Of a stretch of 64,000 nt of DNA, positions 31,927 to 42,334 are shown one piece after another; within the stretch, counting starts at the first letter, position 1; each line of letters starts with the position of its first letter. Location of the stretch: NCBI RefSeq assembly GCF_958299795.1, contig NC_133214.1, forward strand, positions 17,224,934-17,288,933, read 5' to 3'. Origin of the DNA: Porites lutea (lineage: Eukaryota; Cnidaria; Anthozoa; Scleractinia; Poritidae). The notes below the pieces were generated by a model. That model made no database searches, had not been told where the DNA came from, and was given only the letters and a program-made list of their open reading frames with translations. Both the position numbers and the translations under genes were made by a program.

Positions 31927-32101
31927 TTCGCCACTTTTAGGTTGCGTGGGAGACTGGGTCAAGATGGTTATCAAGTGCATTGTGGGACTGCTTTGGGGGA
32001 CGCATTTTCAACATGGCGGCAAATTTGTCGCCCAAAACAGTCCCACAATGCACTTTCACAACCATCTCGACCGGTCTCCCGCGCAACCTCAAAGTGGCGA
32101 A
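31927..32101. repeat. Fold-back MITE, copy in unit 2
   Basis: Same element as 27210-27384 at the homologous position of unit 2. Arms TTCGCCACTTTTAGGTTGCG and CGCAACCTCAAAGTGGCGAA now differ by single mismatches. Confidence 0.8.
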
Positions 32102-32268
32102 TCTGATCGCGCTCATTTTGAACTTTTATCACATGAAACATTCGCAAAGCTTAACGTTGGAGCGACAGCGTTTGCGTCGATCTCACTCTTACTCCTTAAC
32201 CTTTGGTTATTACTAGTAATAGTTTTATAAGTGAGGGATATTATATTCACTTCGTTTATTTTGTTTAG

Positions 32269-32396
32269 ATGGAATGCCTGCTGGTCGACTAGAAGTGATG
32301 CGTTCTTATTCAGACACGCCAGACGCCCCTGTTGCTCATACCCCCTTAAAGAAGCGCTCTATTCTGAAGAGGTTCTCCTCAAATTCAAATATCTAA
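32269..32396 (+). CDS. Duplicated terminal exon of the E-Syt-like gene, copy 2 (intact)
   Basis: Preceded by an intact acceptor (TTTTGTTTAG) and open in the frame that exon 27 (ending 26247, phase 1) would supply. It encodes 42 residues like copy 1, with three changes: Leu to Arg in the strand, Ala to Thr and Leu to Ile in the tail; stop TAA at 32394-32396. If spliced from exon 27 it would give an alternative C-terminus, with BTB copy 1 lying inside the intron. No independent gene body precedes it in this unit. Whether it is used is unknown; it could equally be a silent passenger. Confidence 0.6.
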
Positions 32397-34323
32397 CTCC
32401 TAAGATATCACGAGCGCCACGAATGTGAGTTCATCACCATGACACTACCTGGTCACGCACAAGGATTGTCAAAGCACGCGTAAAGCACGTGCGTCAATAT
32501 TGCGTTTTATGTTCTTATGACTGTCATGACGTCAAAACCAAAGGAACTAATATAAATCAAGCAGCAAAGGCTCGCAAGGGCGGGAAAATGCAACCGGCCC
32601 TGAACACCCTGAACTGCTTGCAAACGTTGCTAAGTGCGGTAAAAATCTTGCATGCAATTGCCTTTATTGATTATCGATTATGACACATCTCATAGCCTAA
32701 AGCAAAGAAAACAAGTGATTCTGTTTGTCTGCCTTTAGAGATAGCAGTGTATTCACTAGCCTGCGTTTGCAACCGCTTCTCATCGTTTGCCGTCGCTGGC
32801 CACCTATTACGCGTTCTCTCGTATCAATGGTTTGTAGTCAAAAGGAGCCGAATATTTATTTCCTAACCTACGAGTCCTACGAGTACAGGGTTGTGTACTC
32901 TCAGTGGCAACTGACCTCTATAACTTAACTCTGGAAAAGTGAAAAAAAGTGGGAGAAGGTTTAATTAGTTACTTAAAGTATCGATTAAAAAATCCAATCT
33001 AGAAAAACCAAAAAGTGCTGATTGAGGTTTAGGACAGTATTCTAGCTAACCGCGACCAAATATTTTCTTTGAAATTAAATGTGGCGAAAGATGATCAAAT
33101 ATAATATTGCTAAGGGTAGGTTACACTTTTTAAGTTAAATTTCCCTGTTTATTACACCACTTTGTATATATGCATTCATTCTGTAAATAAAGCTGGGAAA
33201 TTCGGTGAATGATCATGTACGAAATATATACTTTTACTTTACATTTTGTACTTTTTTTGTAAAACTTGTAACCCTTAAACCTACAAGAGCCTACAAGAGC
33301 CCAAGACAAAGCAAATTCAAGAAAACGCACCGATTTATGGAGCGCTTTCACGTGACGTCGTCCGCCATATTGGTCAATTCTAAAACAATGAAATGGCGAC
33401 TATGTTGGTGTTCCAGCAGTCCTGCGGGTGTTTTAAAACCTTTTTCTTATGTAAAAACTTTCCTTTTTACAATAAGTTTGCGTAGCTACCGGTCCCTTGA
33501 TTGAAAAGGCCCCTTCTTATAGCTATACTCTCGCTGACGTCATCTATTGATATTAATGTGCCAACTACAAGCACATTCGTTCTCGAAACAAAATATTCTT
33601 TTGTTTCGCTTGTTACACATTTGCATGGCAAAAAGATTTTGGATTCACAATACATCGAGATAACGAATCTGAATCGGCTAAATGGAGAAACAGTCATCAG
33701 AGATGTCTCTACTTGGATCGGATAAATTGACTGGTAACTCAGAGCCTTTCAAGTTTGGACAAATATCAGACAATAATACAATAATTTCATGTTTTGTTTC
33801 CGGTTTTATTCTCTTTTTCGAAACCTTTTTCAGCTGTGACAAAAATAATATTTTCAGCCATGCCGGGGAATTTTTGCTAGCTCATTGCCCCGCTCTTATC
33901 CAGACCTAGATCTTGAGTTATGACATAAAAGTTTTTGTCCACCGACGATGTTGATTTGGCGTAATTCCTAGCTTTTTTTCAGTTAACTCCTGTTTCAAAA
34001 CAATGTTTTCTGTTGCAAAAAATTTAAATCACCCAATGAATTATATTGCTTTTCTTTATAAGACTTCAATCAATCAGTTATTGAATTAATCAATCAATTA
34101 TTTGTCATTTTCGAGCCATTTTACAGTTTAGTCTCGTTCAGATCATCGTGCAGCTGCCGCCGGTGCGAAACTCACTTGATAGATTGAAATTCAACTCTGG
34201 CACGGTAGTTCTTAGCATGACTTGGTTTCAAACGTCTCATTATAATCAACTGGTTAATAATATTTACATTAGAATACATTTTAAAAGTTGGTTAAACCGG
34301 TTAATAACCATGGACGTGTCAGT

Positions 34324-34362
34324 CACGGTCTATAATTTCCTCGTATCCAGTCCTTTTTATAA
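34324..34362 (+). promoter_or_regulatory. BTB copy 2 core promoter: conserved box and TATA
   Basis: CACGGTCTATAATTTCC, then TTTTTATAA, about 100 bases upstream of ATG 34463; identical in layout to copy 1. Confidence 0.55.
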
Positions 34363-34462
34363 CTTCCTTTAGCGTAGAGTGAAAGCTATTCTTTGAGACA
34401 ATATCCGCAAAAGCAAAAACAAGCAAGGTACTCGTTTATTTATTCCCTAAGTCCACTACGGC

Positions 34463-35298
34463 ATGACGCAAGATTTCGCCTCAGCTTTCCCAACTGATTT
34501 CCTAGAACCATGGAAGTTAAGCGATGTGGTGCTTGTTGTTGAGGATCAAAAATTTCATGTTCATCGAGGTATTCTCGCATTTTGGTCGCCCGTGTTTGAA
34601 AAGATGTTCACTTCAGAATTCAAGGAGAAGAATAAAGATGAAATCCCTCTTCCGGGGAAGAAAGCAAGAGAAATCCAAACCTTGCTACTTATGATGTATC
34701 CTTCTGTGGAGGAGAAACAAGTAACAAGGGCAAATTGTTACTTCTTGTTTGAACTTGCTCATGAATATCAAATAGAGTCTATTGCTCGGAAGTGTGAGGT
34801 GCAAATGGCTTTATGGTCAAAAAACGAATGGAGAATGATGTTCTTGCTATGCTCATCTATGGACAAAAGTACGAGCTAAAAACTCTGATATCGACGTGTA
34901 TATATGAAGCAAGACACTTGACATTGCTGGAATTAAAGAGGCATAAGCGACGTCTCGAGATCGAGCCAAACAACTATGTGCAGATTGCCGAGAGGATTAT
35001 CCAGCGACTCGAGATACAGTGTGAGGAGGTGAGAGTAGAGAGTGTCCAAAATCTGGAGCGTATAAGCCAGAGCCTGTACTTGCATGTTAGAAGTAAAAAT
35101 AGGGAGGGGCACAGAGGTCCAGGAACCATTGATGAGCGTTTAGACTATGTACTGAGTGACGGTGAAAAAAACAACGTTAAATGTTTGAACCTTAAAACTG
35201 TTGCCGAAGGGTTAATAGCTCAAAAGAAAGCGATAGAGACCCTACCTTTTATTATATACAAACCAAAGGACCAACGCGATAATTTGTTTTTGTTTTGA
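34463..35298 (+). pseudogene. BTB/POZ gene, array copy 2, one frameshift and altered 3' end
   Basis: Nearly identical to copy 1 over the BTB domain (start MTQDFASAFPTDFLEPWKLS). A single base is missing near 34811, where copy 1 reads GGCTTCTATGG and this copy GGCTTTATGG. The first frame therefore ends at 34879 after the BTB fold (138 residues); the rest (BACK-like part) stays open in another frame to 35298. The normal stop after ETLP is replaced by about 20 unrelated codons because the end is joined to unit-flank sequence. The long second frame suggests recent decay, or a sequencing error at one base. Confidence 0.8.
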
Positions 35299-36036
35299 AA
35301 TCGCGCTTTTGTAAATGGTGTGCTCTGATTATAGTCCACACTTTTGCCAGGTTTTTTCACAAAAAGGCAAAGTAGTCAGAGCTAGTCAGCTGTGGTCGGG
35401 TCGGCGTTGTGTGTTTCCTCATCTGACAAATGGTTGCGCCACAGGGCGTCCGCACAATGTGTGTGTGTGTGTAACCGATTGCTATTTTATAGTAAATGTA
35501 CTGGATTTACCTTGTTATTTTTAAGTAAATGTACTGGATTTACCGTTCGCTTCACCTATGGTGATATATCGCTATGTTTGTCTATAAATTAATATTAAAT
35601 AAACGTTCAATTACCTTTCCTGTGGTAATATATTGTCATCCTTTTGCCTCAAAAGCGGTTTTTTGAGCGATTTTGAAGGATTTTGAGTTCGCAAAACCAA
35701 CCAGGAAAAAACATAGACGACTTTTAGAATGTCTAGAGCAATGTTTGTACTTCCATGATACAGGAGCCGATTAGGTAATGGCTACTTTCCCCGCCATAAT
35801 TATGTTTCTTAGACATAAGGAAGTGCCACGCCCATTCGTTCCAGGTATAAACAGCTTTTGATACCTCATATGTAACAAAATTTTAGGTTATTGCGAGCGA
35901 CCAGAGGAGCTCGCAATCCTAATCTCTGTTTCCAGGTTGCTGTTACGTATGTGCGGAATATATTTATCCAGCATTATTTTGGACCTTTATTAAGAATGGC
36001 GCGCGTTTGGAGCACGTTCCACTCTTTCACTCGTTA

Positions 36037-36197
36037 TTCGCGCGAGACCGGCTCGAGATGGGTTTTCAAGTGCATTGTGGGACTGTTTTGTGGGACTTAT
36101 TTTTAGCATGGTGGCAAATTTGTCCCCCAAAACAGTCCCACAATTCACTTTCACAACCATCTCGGCCCGGTCTCCCGCGCAACCTCAAAGTGGCGAA
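36037..36197. repeat. Fold-back MITE, decayed copy in unit 3
   Basis: Homologous to 27210-27384, but the left arm has lost the CCACTTTGAGGTTG part while the right arm is complete. Supports unit 3 being the most eroded unit. Confidence 0.75.
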
Positions 36198-36283
36198 TCT
36201 GATCGCGCACATTTTGAACTTTTATTACATGAAACATTCGCAAAGCTTGTTACTCCATAACCTTTAGTTATTACTAGTAATAG

Positions 36284-37060
36284 CGGAGCTCCACGCGCGG
36301 CGCTAAATGTGGTAATCTACACATTCGAGAAAATTTGGTAATCACGTGACCGTACACCGAGCAAGCTACCGTCCGTCCGCATCACAGGCATATTAATGTA
36401 AAATAACTTAATCAACAGGTATTACAGGTATGGCAACGCAGATGCAACTCAAGGTTTTATTTGGAAGGAAATCACATAGCCACCCGGACTTTAAGAAAGA
36501 AAAAAAAACAACAAAGTCGTGTCTTTTTCGGCGTTATTTTTCATGTTTACACTGACGTGGATAATAGAGAAAGAGCCAGAGCGAGTTATTGAAAACAAAG
36601 GCGACGAATTTCCTAGGAAGAAAAACATGGAAATTCAAAGCGGCGGTGAGAAAATGAGAAATGCTAGCGGCCAGCAAGCTCAAAATGAGCGGCAGTGAAA
36701 AATAAAAGCGAACATGAACACAGGAAACAAAATATTGGGTAAGCACATACGACAATTCCTCCATAAAAATAATGTGTAACTAGGAAGTTTGACCTTTTAG
36801 TCATACAAAACAGCGTTGTAGTGGTGCAAAACAACGGCAAAAGAAAGACAAAAAAGCGTGCTGCACGTGCAAATTGGTTTTTTGCTAATCAGAAGAAAAC
36901 GTGTGCTGCACGTGCAATTTGTTTTTTTGCTAATTAGATCTATTAGTCTTGAAGCCATTTTCATTGTCGTCCCCGTTTAGCATTACACGATTTAATTTTT
37001 TTGTTTACACGTATTATTAACCAGAGCTTCACTTTTAGCCCTGGCTAAATCTGTATATTA
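36284..37060 (+). mobile_element. 777-base insertion in unit 3, same family as 54309-54630
   Basis: Units 1 and 2 read ACTAGTAATAGTTTT without interruption; unit 3 has 777 extra bases between AATAG and TTTTATAAG. The ends CGGAGCTCCACGCG and CTGGCTAAATCTGTATATTA recur in inverted orientation at 54309-54630. Inside is a fragment of the CAACGACGACG family (36840-36985, with CACGTGCAAATTGGTTTTTT given twice). No coding capacity. No clear terminal inverted repeats; class unknown. Confidence 0.65.
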
Positions 37061-37089
37061 GTTTTATAAGTGAGGGTTATTTTGTTTAG

Positions 37090-37215
37090 ATGGAATGCCT
37101 GCTGGTCGAATAGAGGTGATGCTTTCTTATCAGACACGCCAGACGCCCTGTTGCTCATGCCCCCTTAAAGAAGCGCTCTATTCTGAAGAGGTTCTCCTCA
37201 AATTCAAATCTCTAG
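37090..37215 (+). pseudogene. Duplicated terminal exon of the E-Syt-like gene, copy 3 (broken)
   Basis: Acceptor TTTTGTTTAG is kept, and the first 16 codons are still readable. Two single-base deletions relative to copy 1 (in TTATCAGAC and in GACGCCCTG) remove the original reading frame, including the basic tail. The upstream intron part is interrupted by the 777-base insertion ending at 37060. Probably non-functional. Confidence 0.8.
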
Positions 37216-38615
37216 CTCCTAAGATATCACGAGCACCACGAATGTGAGTTCATAACAATGACACTACCTGGTCACGCGTAAAGCACGTGCGACAATATTG
37301 CATTTTATGTTCTTATGCCTGTCATGACGTCAAAACCAAAGGAACTGCTATAAATCAAGCAGCAAAGGCTCTCAAGGGCGGGAAAATGCAACCGGTCCTG
37401 AACGCGATGAACTGCTTGCAAACGTTGCTAAGTGCGGTATAAATCTTGCATGCAATTGCCTTTATTGATTATCGATTATGGCATCTCATAGCCTAAAGCA
37501 AAGAAAGCAAGTGATTCTCTTTGTCTGCATTTAGAGATAGCAGTGTATTCACTTGCCTACGTTTACAACCGCTGGCCACCTATTACGCGTTCTCTCGTAT
37601 TAATGGTTTGTAGCCAAAAGGAGCCAAACATTTATTTCCTAACCTACCAGTCCTACGAGTACAGGGTTACTCTCAGTGTCAAATGACCTCTGTAGTTTAA
37701 CTCAGAAAAAGTGAAAAAAAATTGGGAGAAGGTTTAATTAGTTGCTTTTAGTATCGATTTAAAAAATCCAATCTAGAAAAACCAGAAAGTGCTGATTGAG
37801 TTGTAGGACAGTATTCAAGCTAACCGCGACCAAATGTTTTCTTTGAAATTAAACATGGCGAAAGATGATCAAAGATTATATTGTGAGGGGTAGGTTACAC
37901 TTTTTAAATTAAGTTTCCCTGTTTATTACACCTCGCTGTAGATATGCATTCATTCTGTAAATAAAGCTGGGAAATTCGGTAAATGATCATATGCGAAATA
38001 TATACTTTTACTTTACATTTTGTATCATTTTTGTCAAACTTGTAACGTACCCTTAAACCCACAAGAACCTACAAGAGCCCAAGACAAAGCAAATTCAAGA
38101 AAACGCACCGATTTATGGAGCGCTTTCACGTGACGTCGTCCGCCATATTGGTCAATTCCAAAACAATGAAATGGCGGTCGTGTTGGTGTTCCAGCAGTCC
38201 TGTTGGTGTTTTAAAACCTTTTTCTTATGTAAAAACTTTCCCTTTTCCAAAAAGTTTGCGTAGCTGCTGGTCCCTTGATTGAAAAGGCCGCTTCTTTTAG
38301 CTATACTCTCGCTGACGTCATCTATTGATATTAACGTGCCAACTAAAGGCGCATTTGTTCTCGAAACAAAAGATTCTTTTGTTTCGCTTGTTACACATTT
38401 GCATGGCAAAAAGATTGTGGATTCACAATACATTGAGATAACGAATCTGAATCGGCTAAATAGAGAAACAATCATCGGAGATGTCTCTCCTTAGATCGGA
38501 TGAATTGACCGACAACTCAGAGCCATCCAAGTTTGGACTTATATCAGACAATTCCACTTTCCTCTGAAGACTGTTTAATTTACCATCCAACGTGCATTTT
38601 TACGTGCGTTTCTAA

Positions 38616-38850
38616 TAGGGCTTTGTTCACAATATACCGGGTAGCTTTTACGCCGGCGCGACAATCATACCGGATAGAGCTTCTGTTCACACATTAGAAC
38701 GGTGATTTCGGCGCGATTTCTGTAACGGAGCGAAGCGTTGCGCCGATCACGAAAGTGTAGTCACATATCGCACAGATTGTCACGCATGATACCGGATAGA
38801 TTTTCTTGTCGGCAAGAAAAGCTATCCGTCATGGCGTGAACACATCCTTA
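38616..38850. repeat. MITE in unit 3 (GTTCACNNTATACCGG family)
   Basis: Left GGGCTTTGTTCACAATATAC and right GGCGTGAACACATCC with AAGCTATCC form imperfect inverted ends. The interior has GATTTCGGCGCGATTTCTGT, shared with the remnant at 5824-6005. Absent from units 1 and 2. Confidence 0.65.
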
Positions 38851-39271
38851 GCTTCCATGTTTTGTTTCTTGTTGTATTCTCTTTTTCGAAACTATTTTCA
38901 GTTTTGACAAAAATAATATTTTCAGCCATGTCGAGTAATTTTTGCGAGCCCGTTGCCCTGCTCTTTTCCAGACCCGGATCTTGGGTTATTACATAAATTT
39001 TTGTCCACCGATGATGTTGATATGGCGTATTTCTTGTTGCAAAAAATTGAATCACCCAATGAATTATATTGCTTTTCTTTATAAGACTTCCAATCAACCG
39101 ATCATTGAATTAATCAATCAATTATTTGTCATTTTAGAGCTATTTACAGTTTAGTCCCGTTCCGATCATCGTGCAACTGCCGTGCGAAACTCACTTGATA
39201 GAATGAAATTCGACTCTGGCACGGTAGTTCATAGCATGACTTGGTTTCAAACGTCGCATTATAATCAACTG

Positions 39272-39278
<7 letters not shown>

Positions 39279-39308
<30 letters not shown>
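39279..39308 (+). repeat. (AAT)n microsatellite
   Basis: About ten AAT triplets where units 1 and 2 have a single TTAATAATATTTA, so the expansion happened in unit 3 only. Confidence 0.9.
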
Positions 39309-39349
39309 TTACATTAGAACACATTTTAAAAGTTGGTTAAACCGGTTAG

Positions 39350-39885
39350 AGTGATTTAAGTAGTAGAATACTGCGCGCTATTATGAAATAATTCTATTGT
39401 CTTCTTTTGTTTGCTTGTACTTGTAGCTATTTGCTCTAGGTATTGATATCTGTTTCACGGGTCAAGTTAAGACGGAATCCATTAGGAATGTGAGTAATTG
39501 TAATTTTCAGTGAACGATATTGTACCAGAATAATTTAACAATATTGTATTCTTTTTACACTTTTCAAGTGCTATATAATTGACAATTTCTCCTGGGAGCC
39601 TGAGCAAATAAATGTCATATTTCACGAAATGTGAAAACACAGATAAAATTCTGAAAATATCATGTGTAAGGTGTCATTTTGTGAAATTTGAAATTTCTTT
39701 TCATGGGCTCCAATGAGAAATTTTCTTTGGTGTTATTACAGATAACTAACTACATCTATATAGTCCTTGAAAAATGTGAAAAAAATGCAATATAATTAAA
39801 ATTATTCTGGAACAAGGTTTTTGTCCACTGAATGTAAAAAGTACTCAGTTTCCTGATGGATTCTGTCTTAACGTGAACGTGAACG
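39350..39885. mobile_element. ~540-base insertion upstream of BTB copy 3, containing a TIR element
   Basis: In unit 1 the sequence AAACCGGTTAACGTGTCAG is continuous; in unit 3 about 540 bases separate AAACCGGTTA from ACGTGTCTGTCACGG. Within it GTTAAGACGGAATCCAT (39465 onward) is mirrored by ATGGATTCTGTCTTAAC (to about 39872), giving a TIR element of about 405 bases. It ends only about 20 bases before the conserved promoter box of copy 3. Confidence 0.65.
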
Positions 39886-39892
39886 TGTCTGT

Positions 39893-39932
39893 CACGGTCT
39901 ATTATTTCCTCGTATCCAGTCCTTTTTATAGC
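39893..39932 (+). promoter_or_regulatory. BTB copy 3 core promoter: conserved box and TATA
   Basis: CACGGTCTATTATTTCC with TTTTTATAGC, at a somewhat longer distance (about 120 bases) from ATG 40051. The 540-base insertion replaced everything upstream, so copy 3 has lost the distal promoter DNA of copies 1 and 2. Confidence 0.5.
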
Positions 39933-40050
39933 TTCCCCTCGGCTACGGTAGAATGAGAAAAGAAAAGTGAAAGCTGTTCTTTGAGACAATATCCGCAAAA
40001 GCAAAAACAACCAATCTACTCGTTTGTTTATTTCCTAAGTCCACTACGGC

Positions 40051-40860
40051 ATGACGCAAGATTTCGGTTCAGCTTACCCTACTGATTTCCTAGAACCATG
40101 GAAGTTAAGCGATGTGGTGCTTGTTGTTGAAGATAAGAAATTCCACGTTCATCGAAGCATTCTTGCGTTCTGGTCGCCCGTGTTTGAAAAGATGTTCACT
40201 ACAGAATTCAAGGAGAAGAATAACGATGAAATCCCTCTTCCAGGGAAGAAAGGAAGCGAAATCAAACACTTACTACTCATGCTGTATCCTTCTTTAGAGG
40301 AGAAACAAGTGACAGAGAGTAATTGTTACTTTTTGTGTGAACTTGCTCATGAATATCAAATAAAGCCCATCGCTCGGAAGTGTGAGGCGGTAATGGTTAC
40401 TATGGTCAAGCATAGAGTTGAGAATGATGTTCTGGCAATGCTTATCTATGGACAAAAGTACCAGCTAAAAACTCTGATTTTGACGTGTGTATATGAAGCA
40501 AGACGCTTGAAATTGATGGAATTAACACAGCACGAGAGGCGTGACGAGATTGAGCCAGACAACTATCTGCAGATTGCTGAGGGAATTATCCAGCGACTCG
40601 AGACAAAGTGTAAGGAGGTGAGAGAAGGGAGTCTGAAAAGTCTGGAGCGTGTAAGTGAAAGCCTGTACGTGCATGCTAAAGGTAAAAATATGGCGCAAGA
40701 GTCGGACACGGGCTATAGAGTGCCAGAAACCACTGTTGAGCGTTTAGGTTATCTCCTGAGTGACGATGTTAAAAGCAGCGGTTACGTTCAATGTATGAAC
40801 CTTAAAAGCGTTGCCGAAGAGTTGATAGCTCACAAGGAAACGATTGAGACCCTACCTTGA
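40051..40860 (+). CDS. BTB/POZ domain protein, array copy 3 (269 aa)
   Basis: Intronless and open. Same architecture as copy 1: BTB fold (about 12-115) with LSDVVLVVEDKKFHVHRSIL and FWSPVFEKMFTTEFKEK, BACK-like helices, and a C-terminal ELIAHKETIETLP. It is the most diverged of copies 1-3 (for example CYFLCELAHEYQIKPIARKC and a longer, different stretch at about 214-235), which suggests that it split off first or evolves under relaxed or different selection. The start is shared with copies 1 and 2. Confidence 0.9.
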   Translation: MTQDFGSAYPTDFLEPWKLSDVVLVVEDKKFHVHRSILAFWSPVFEKMFTTEFKEKNNDEIPLPGKKGSEIKHLLLMLYPSLEEKQVTESNCYFLCELAHEYQIKPIARKCEAVMVTMVKHRVENDVLAMLIYGQKYQLKTLILTCVYEARRLKLMELTQHERRDEIEPDNYLQIAEGIIQRLETKCKEVREGSLKSLERVSESLYVHAKGKNMAQESDTGYRVPETTVERLGYLLSDDVKSSGYVQCMNLKSVAEELIAHKETIETLP

Positions 40861-41109
40861 TTCAAGCTGGAGAATACACGTTAAGTCATCGGTTTAAAAG
40901 TGTTTAATGTAGTAAAATTAAGTTGCACTCAATAACTGGCTGAAATGGACATCACCACACAGGGCACTCTCACGAGAAATCTTCGGAAACCCTTCGGTAC
41001 CTCTTTATTACGCTCGGGAAGCGATTAGATCTTCCGAGGATTTCCGGAACATTCGACTGTTTCAGGCCCCCTAAATTTCTTGGACCCAGACCTCGCTCCT
41101 GCTGACTGA

Positions 41110-41330
41110 AACATTCAAAAAATATAATATATTTTTTGTTTTTACTATTACGTTTACTTGTTCATCGCTTTGCCTTCAGGATCAGTAGTTTTGAAAAGAA
41201 AAAAAAAAACAAAATATAATATATATTTTATATATTTTTATATCTTTTTTGTTTTTACTATTACGTTTACTTGTTCATCGCTTTGCCTTCAGGATCAGTA
41301 GTTTTGAAAAGAAAAGAAAAAACAAACCCA
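41110..41330 (+). repeat. Two-copy direct tandem repeat (~118 bases)
   Basis: TTTTTGTTTTTACTATTACG through CAGGATCAGTAGTTTTGAAA and an A-rich end occurs twice in direct order, with the AT-rich joint (ATATAATATATATTTTATAT) between. The copies are almost identical, so the event is recent. Confidence 0.85.
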
Positions 41331-41358
41331 CGCGATAAAGAAAATCAATCAATCAAAG

Positions 41359-42334
41359 AGGGTCTCAATGGGGTGGTGGCTTTTACGGTTCTCGGCTAAA
41401 ATTTTGGCTCTTTTACGGCTATCGGTTAATTTTATTCAGTTACGGTTAACGAAAAAGTTAAAAATTAACTTCTTTTGTTTCAAAAAGTTAAATATTAATT
41501 AACCTGTATTTTTTTAAATAAAGGTCTTCGGATCATCTGGGGATGAAATAAGCTATTCTTTTGAAAAATTTTAACATCTAATAGATCATACTTTTTATAA
41601 AGTATTCCACTTCTAATATTATTTTACACATAGAAATGTCAATAGTCAATTTAAAAATGATCTTTGTGAAAAAGCAAAAGCAGACACGCGAACGCCCTAG
41701 CTCTAGTGTGAAAACGGCCAATAACAAAATTCCCGTGTCCAGTGTTTTTAATGATAGCGAAGGACTGTACAGAACGACTGTCTGTCGTTGCCTTGTCCAT
41801 AGGCCTCATTATTCCGCGTGGCTAATGGGTTTCGGGTCACGTGGTCCGAGCGAGTTCGCCACCGAAATGCCTTGACCGAGATTGCGTAGGAAGACGCCGT
41901 ACAGGGACTAGGCATGGCAATGTCTACCGTCAGGATTTATCGGCAACGTGTTTTACAAACAGTGACATCTCTGCGTGGTGTTTCACTAGTGTTTCGAGGG
42001 TTAGACCTCCGGAGAATTGCAAATATTAATCCCCTGCAAGAAGCCACACTTTCGATATGGAAAAAATTAGATCCCCGAGAGAGCGCCGGAAATGGAGCCT
42101 ATTGGTTAACACCTAAAAAGCGCTTCGCCTAACGTGCGTACGGAGTCACACTAGCCGGAAAATAAAAAACGTAACCATAAGTGAGTTTAGTACCTTTCTT
42201 AAAAGTAGTAAATCTAGGGAACATTTTCTTTTACGGTTAACTCCTTTTTACCCCATTTACGGCTAACCGTTAAACCGGCTATCGGCTAAATTTTTGGCCG
42301 TTTTACGCCTATCGGTTAACCCCATTAAGACCCT
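41359..42334. mobile_element. Non-autonomous DNA transposon, 976 bases, TIR AGGGTCTCAATGGGGT
   Basis: Ends AGGGTCTCAATGGGGT and ACCCCATTAAGACCCT are inverted. Inner arms contain several further copies of CGGTTAAC/GTTAACCG and CGGCTAAAATTTTGGC / GGCTAAATTTTTGGCC. The flanks AATCAAAG and CATCAAAG agree in 7 of 8 bases, suggesting an 8-base target duplication and therefore a hAT-like element. It carries about 500 bases of unique DNA in the middle with short open frames (41636-41875, 41914-42132), no transposase. Confidence 0.7.

Larger units (their letters stand above)
31609..35695 (+). repeat. Tandem duplication unit 2 (exon copy 2 + BTB copy 2)
   Basis: Starts with ACCAACCAGGAAAAAAAATA and is colinear with unit 1 at high identity throughout, lacking the LINE. 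It carries a second intact copy of the E-Syt-like terminal exon and the frameshifted BTB copy 2. Confidence 0.88.
35696..40900 (+). repeat. Tandem duplication unit 3 (exon copy 3 + BTB copy 3)
   Basis: Starts with ACCAACCAGGAAAAAACATA. Colinear with units 1 and 2 but enlarged by several insertions: a 777-base element at 36284-37060, a MITE at 38616-38850, an (AAT)n run at 39279-39308 and about 540 bases at 39350-39885. The right boundary is approximate because homology to the earlier units stops shortly after the BTB stop codon. Confidence 0.82.
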
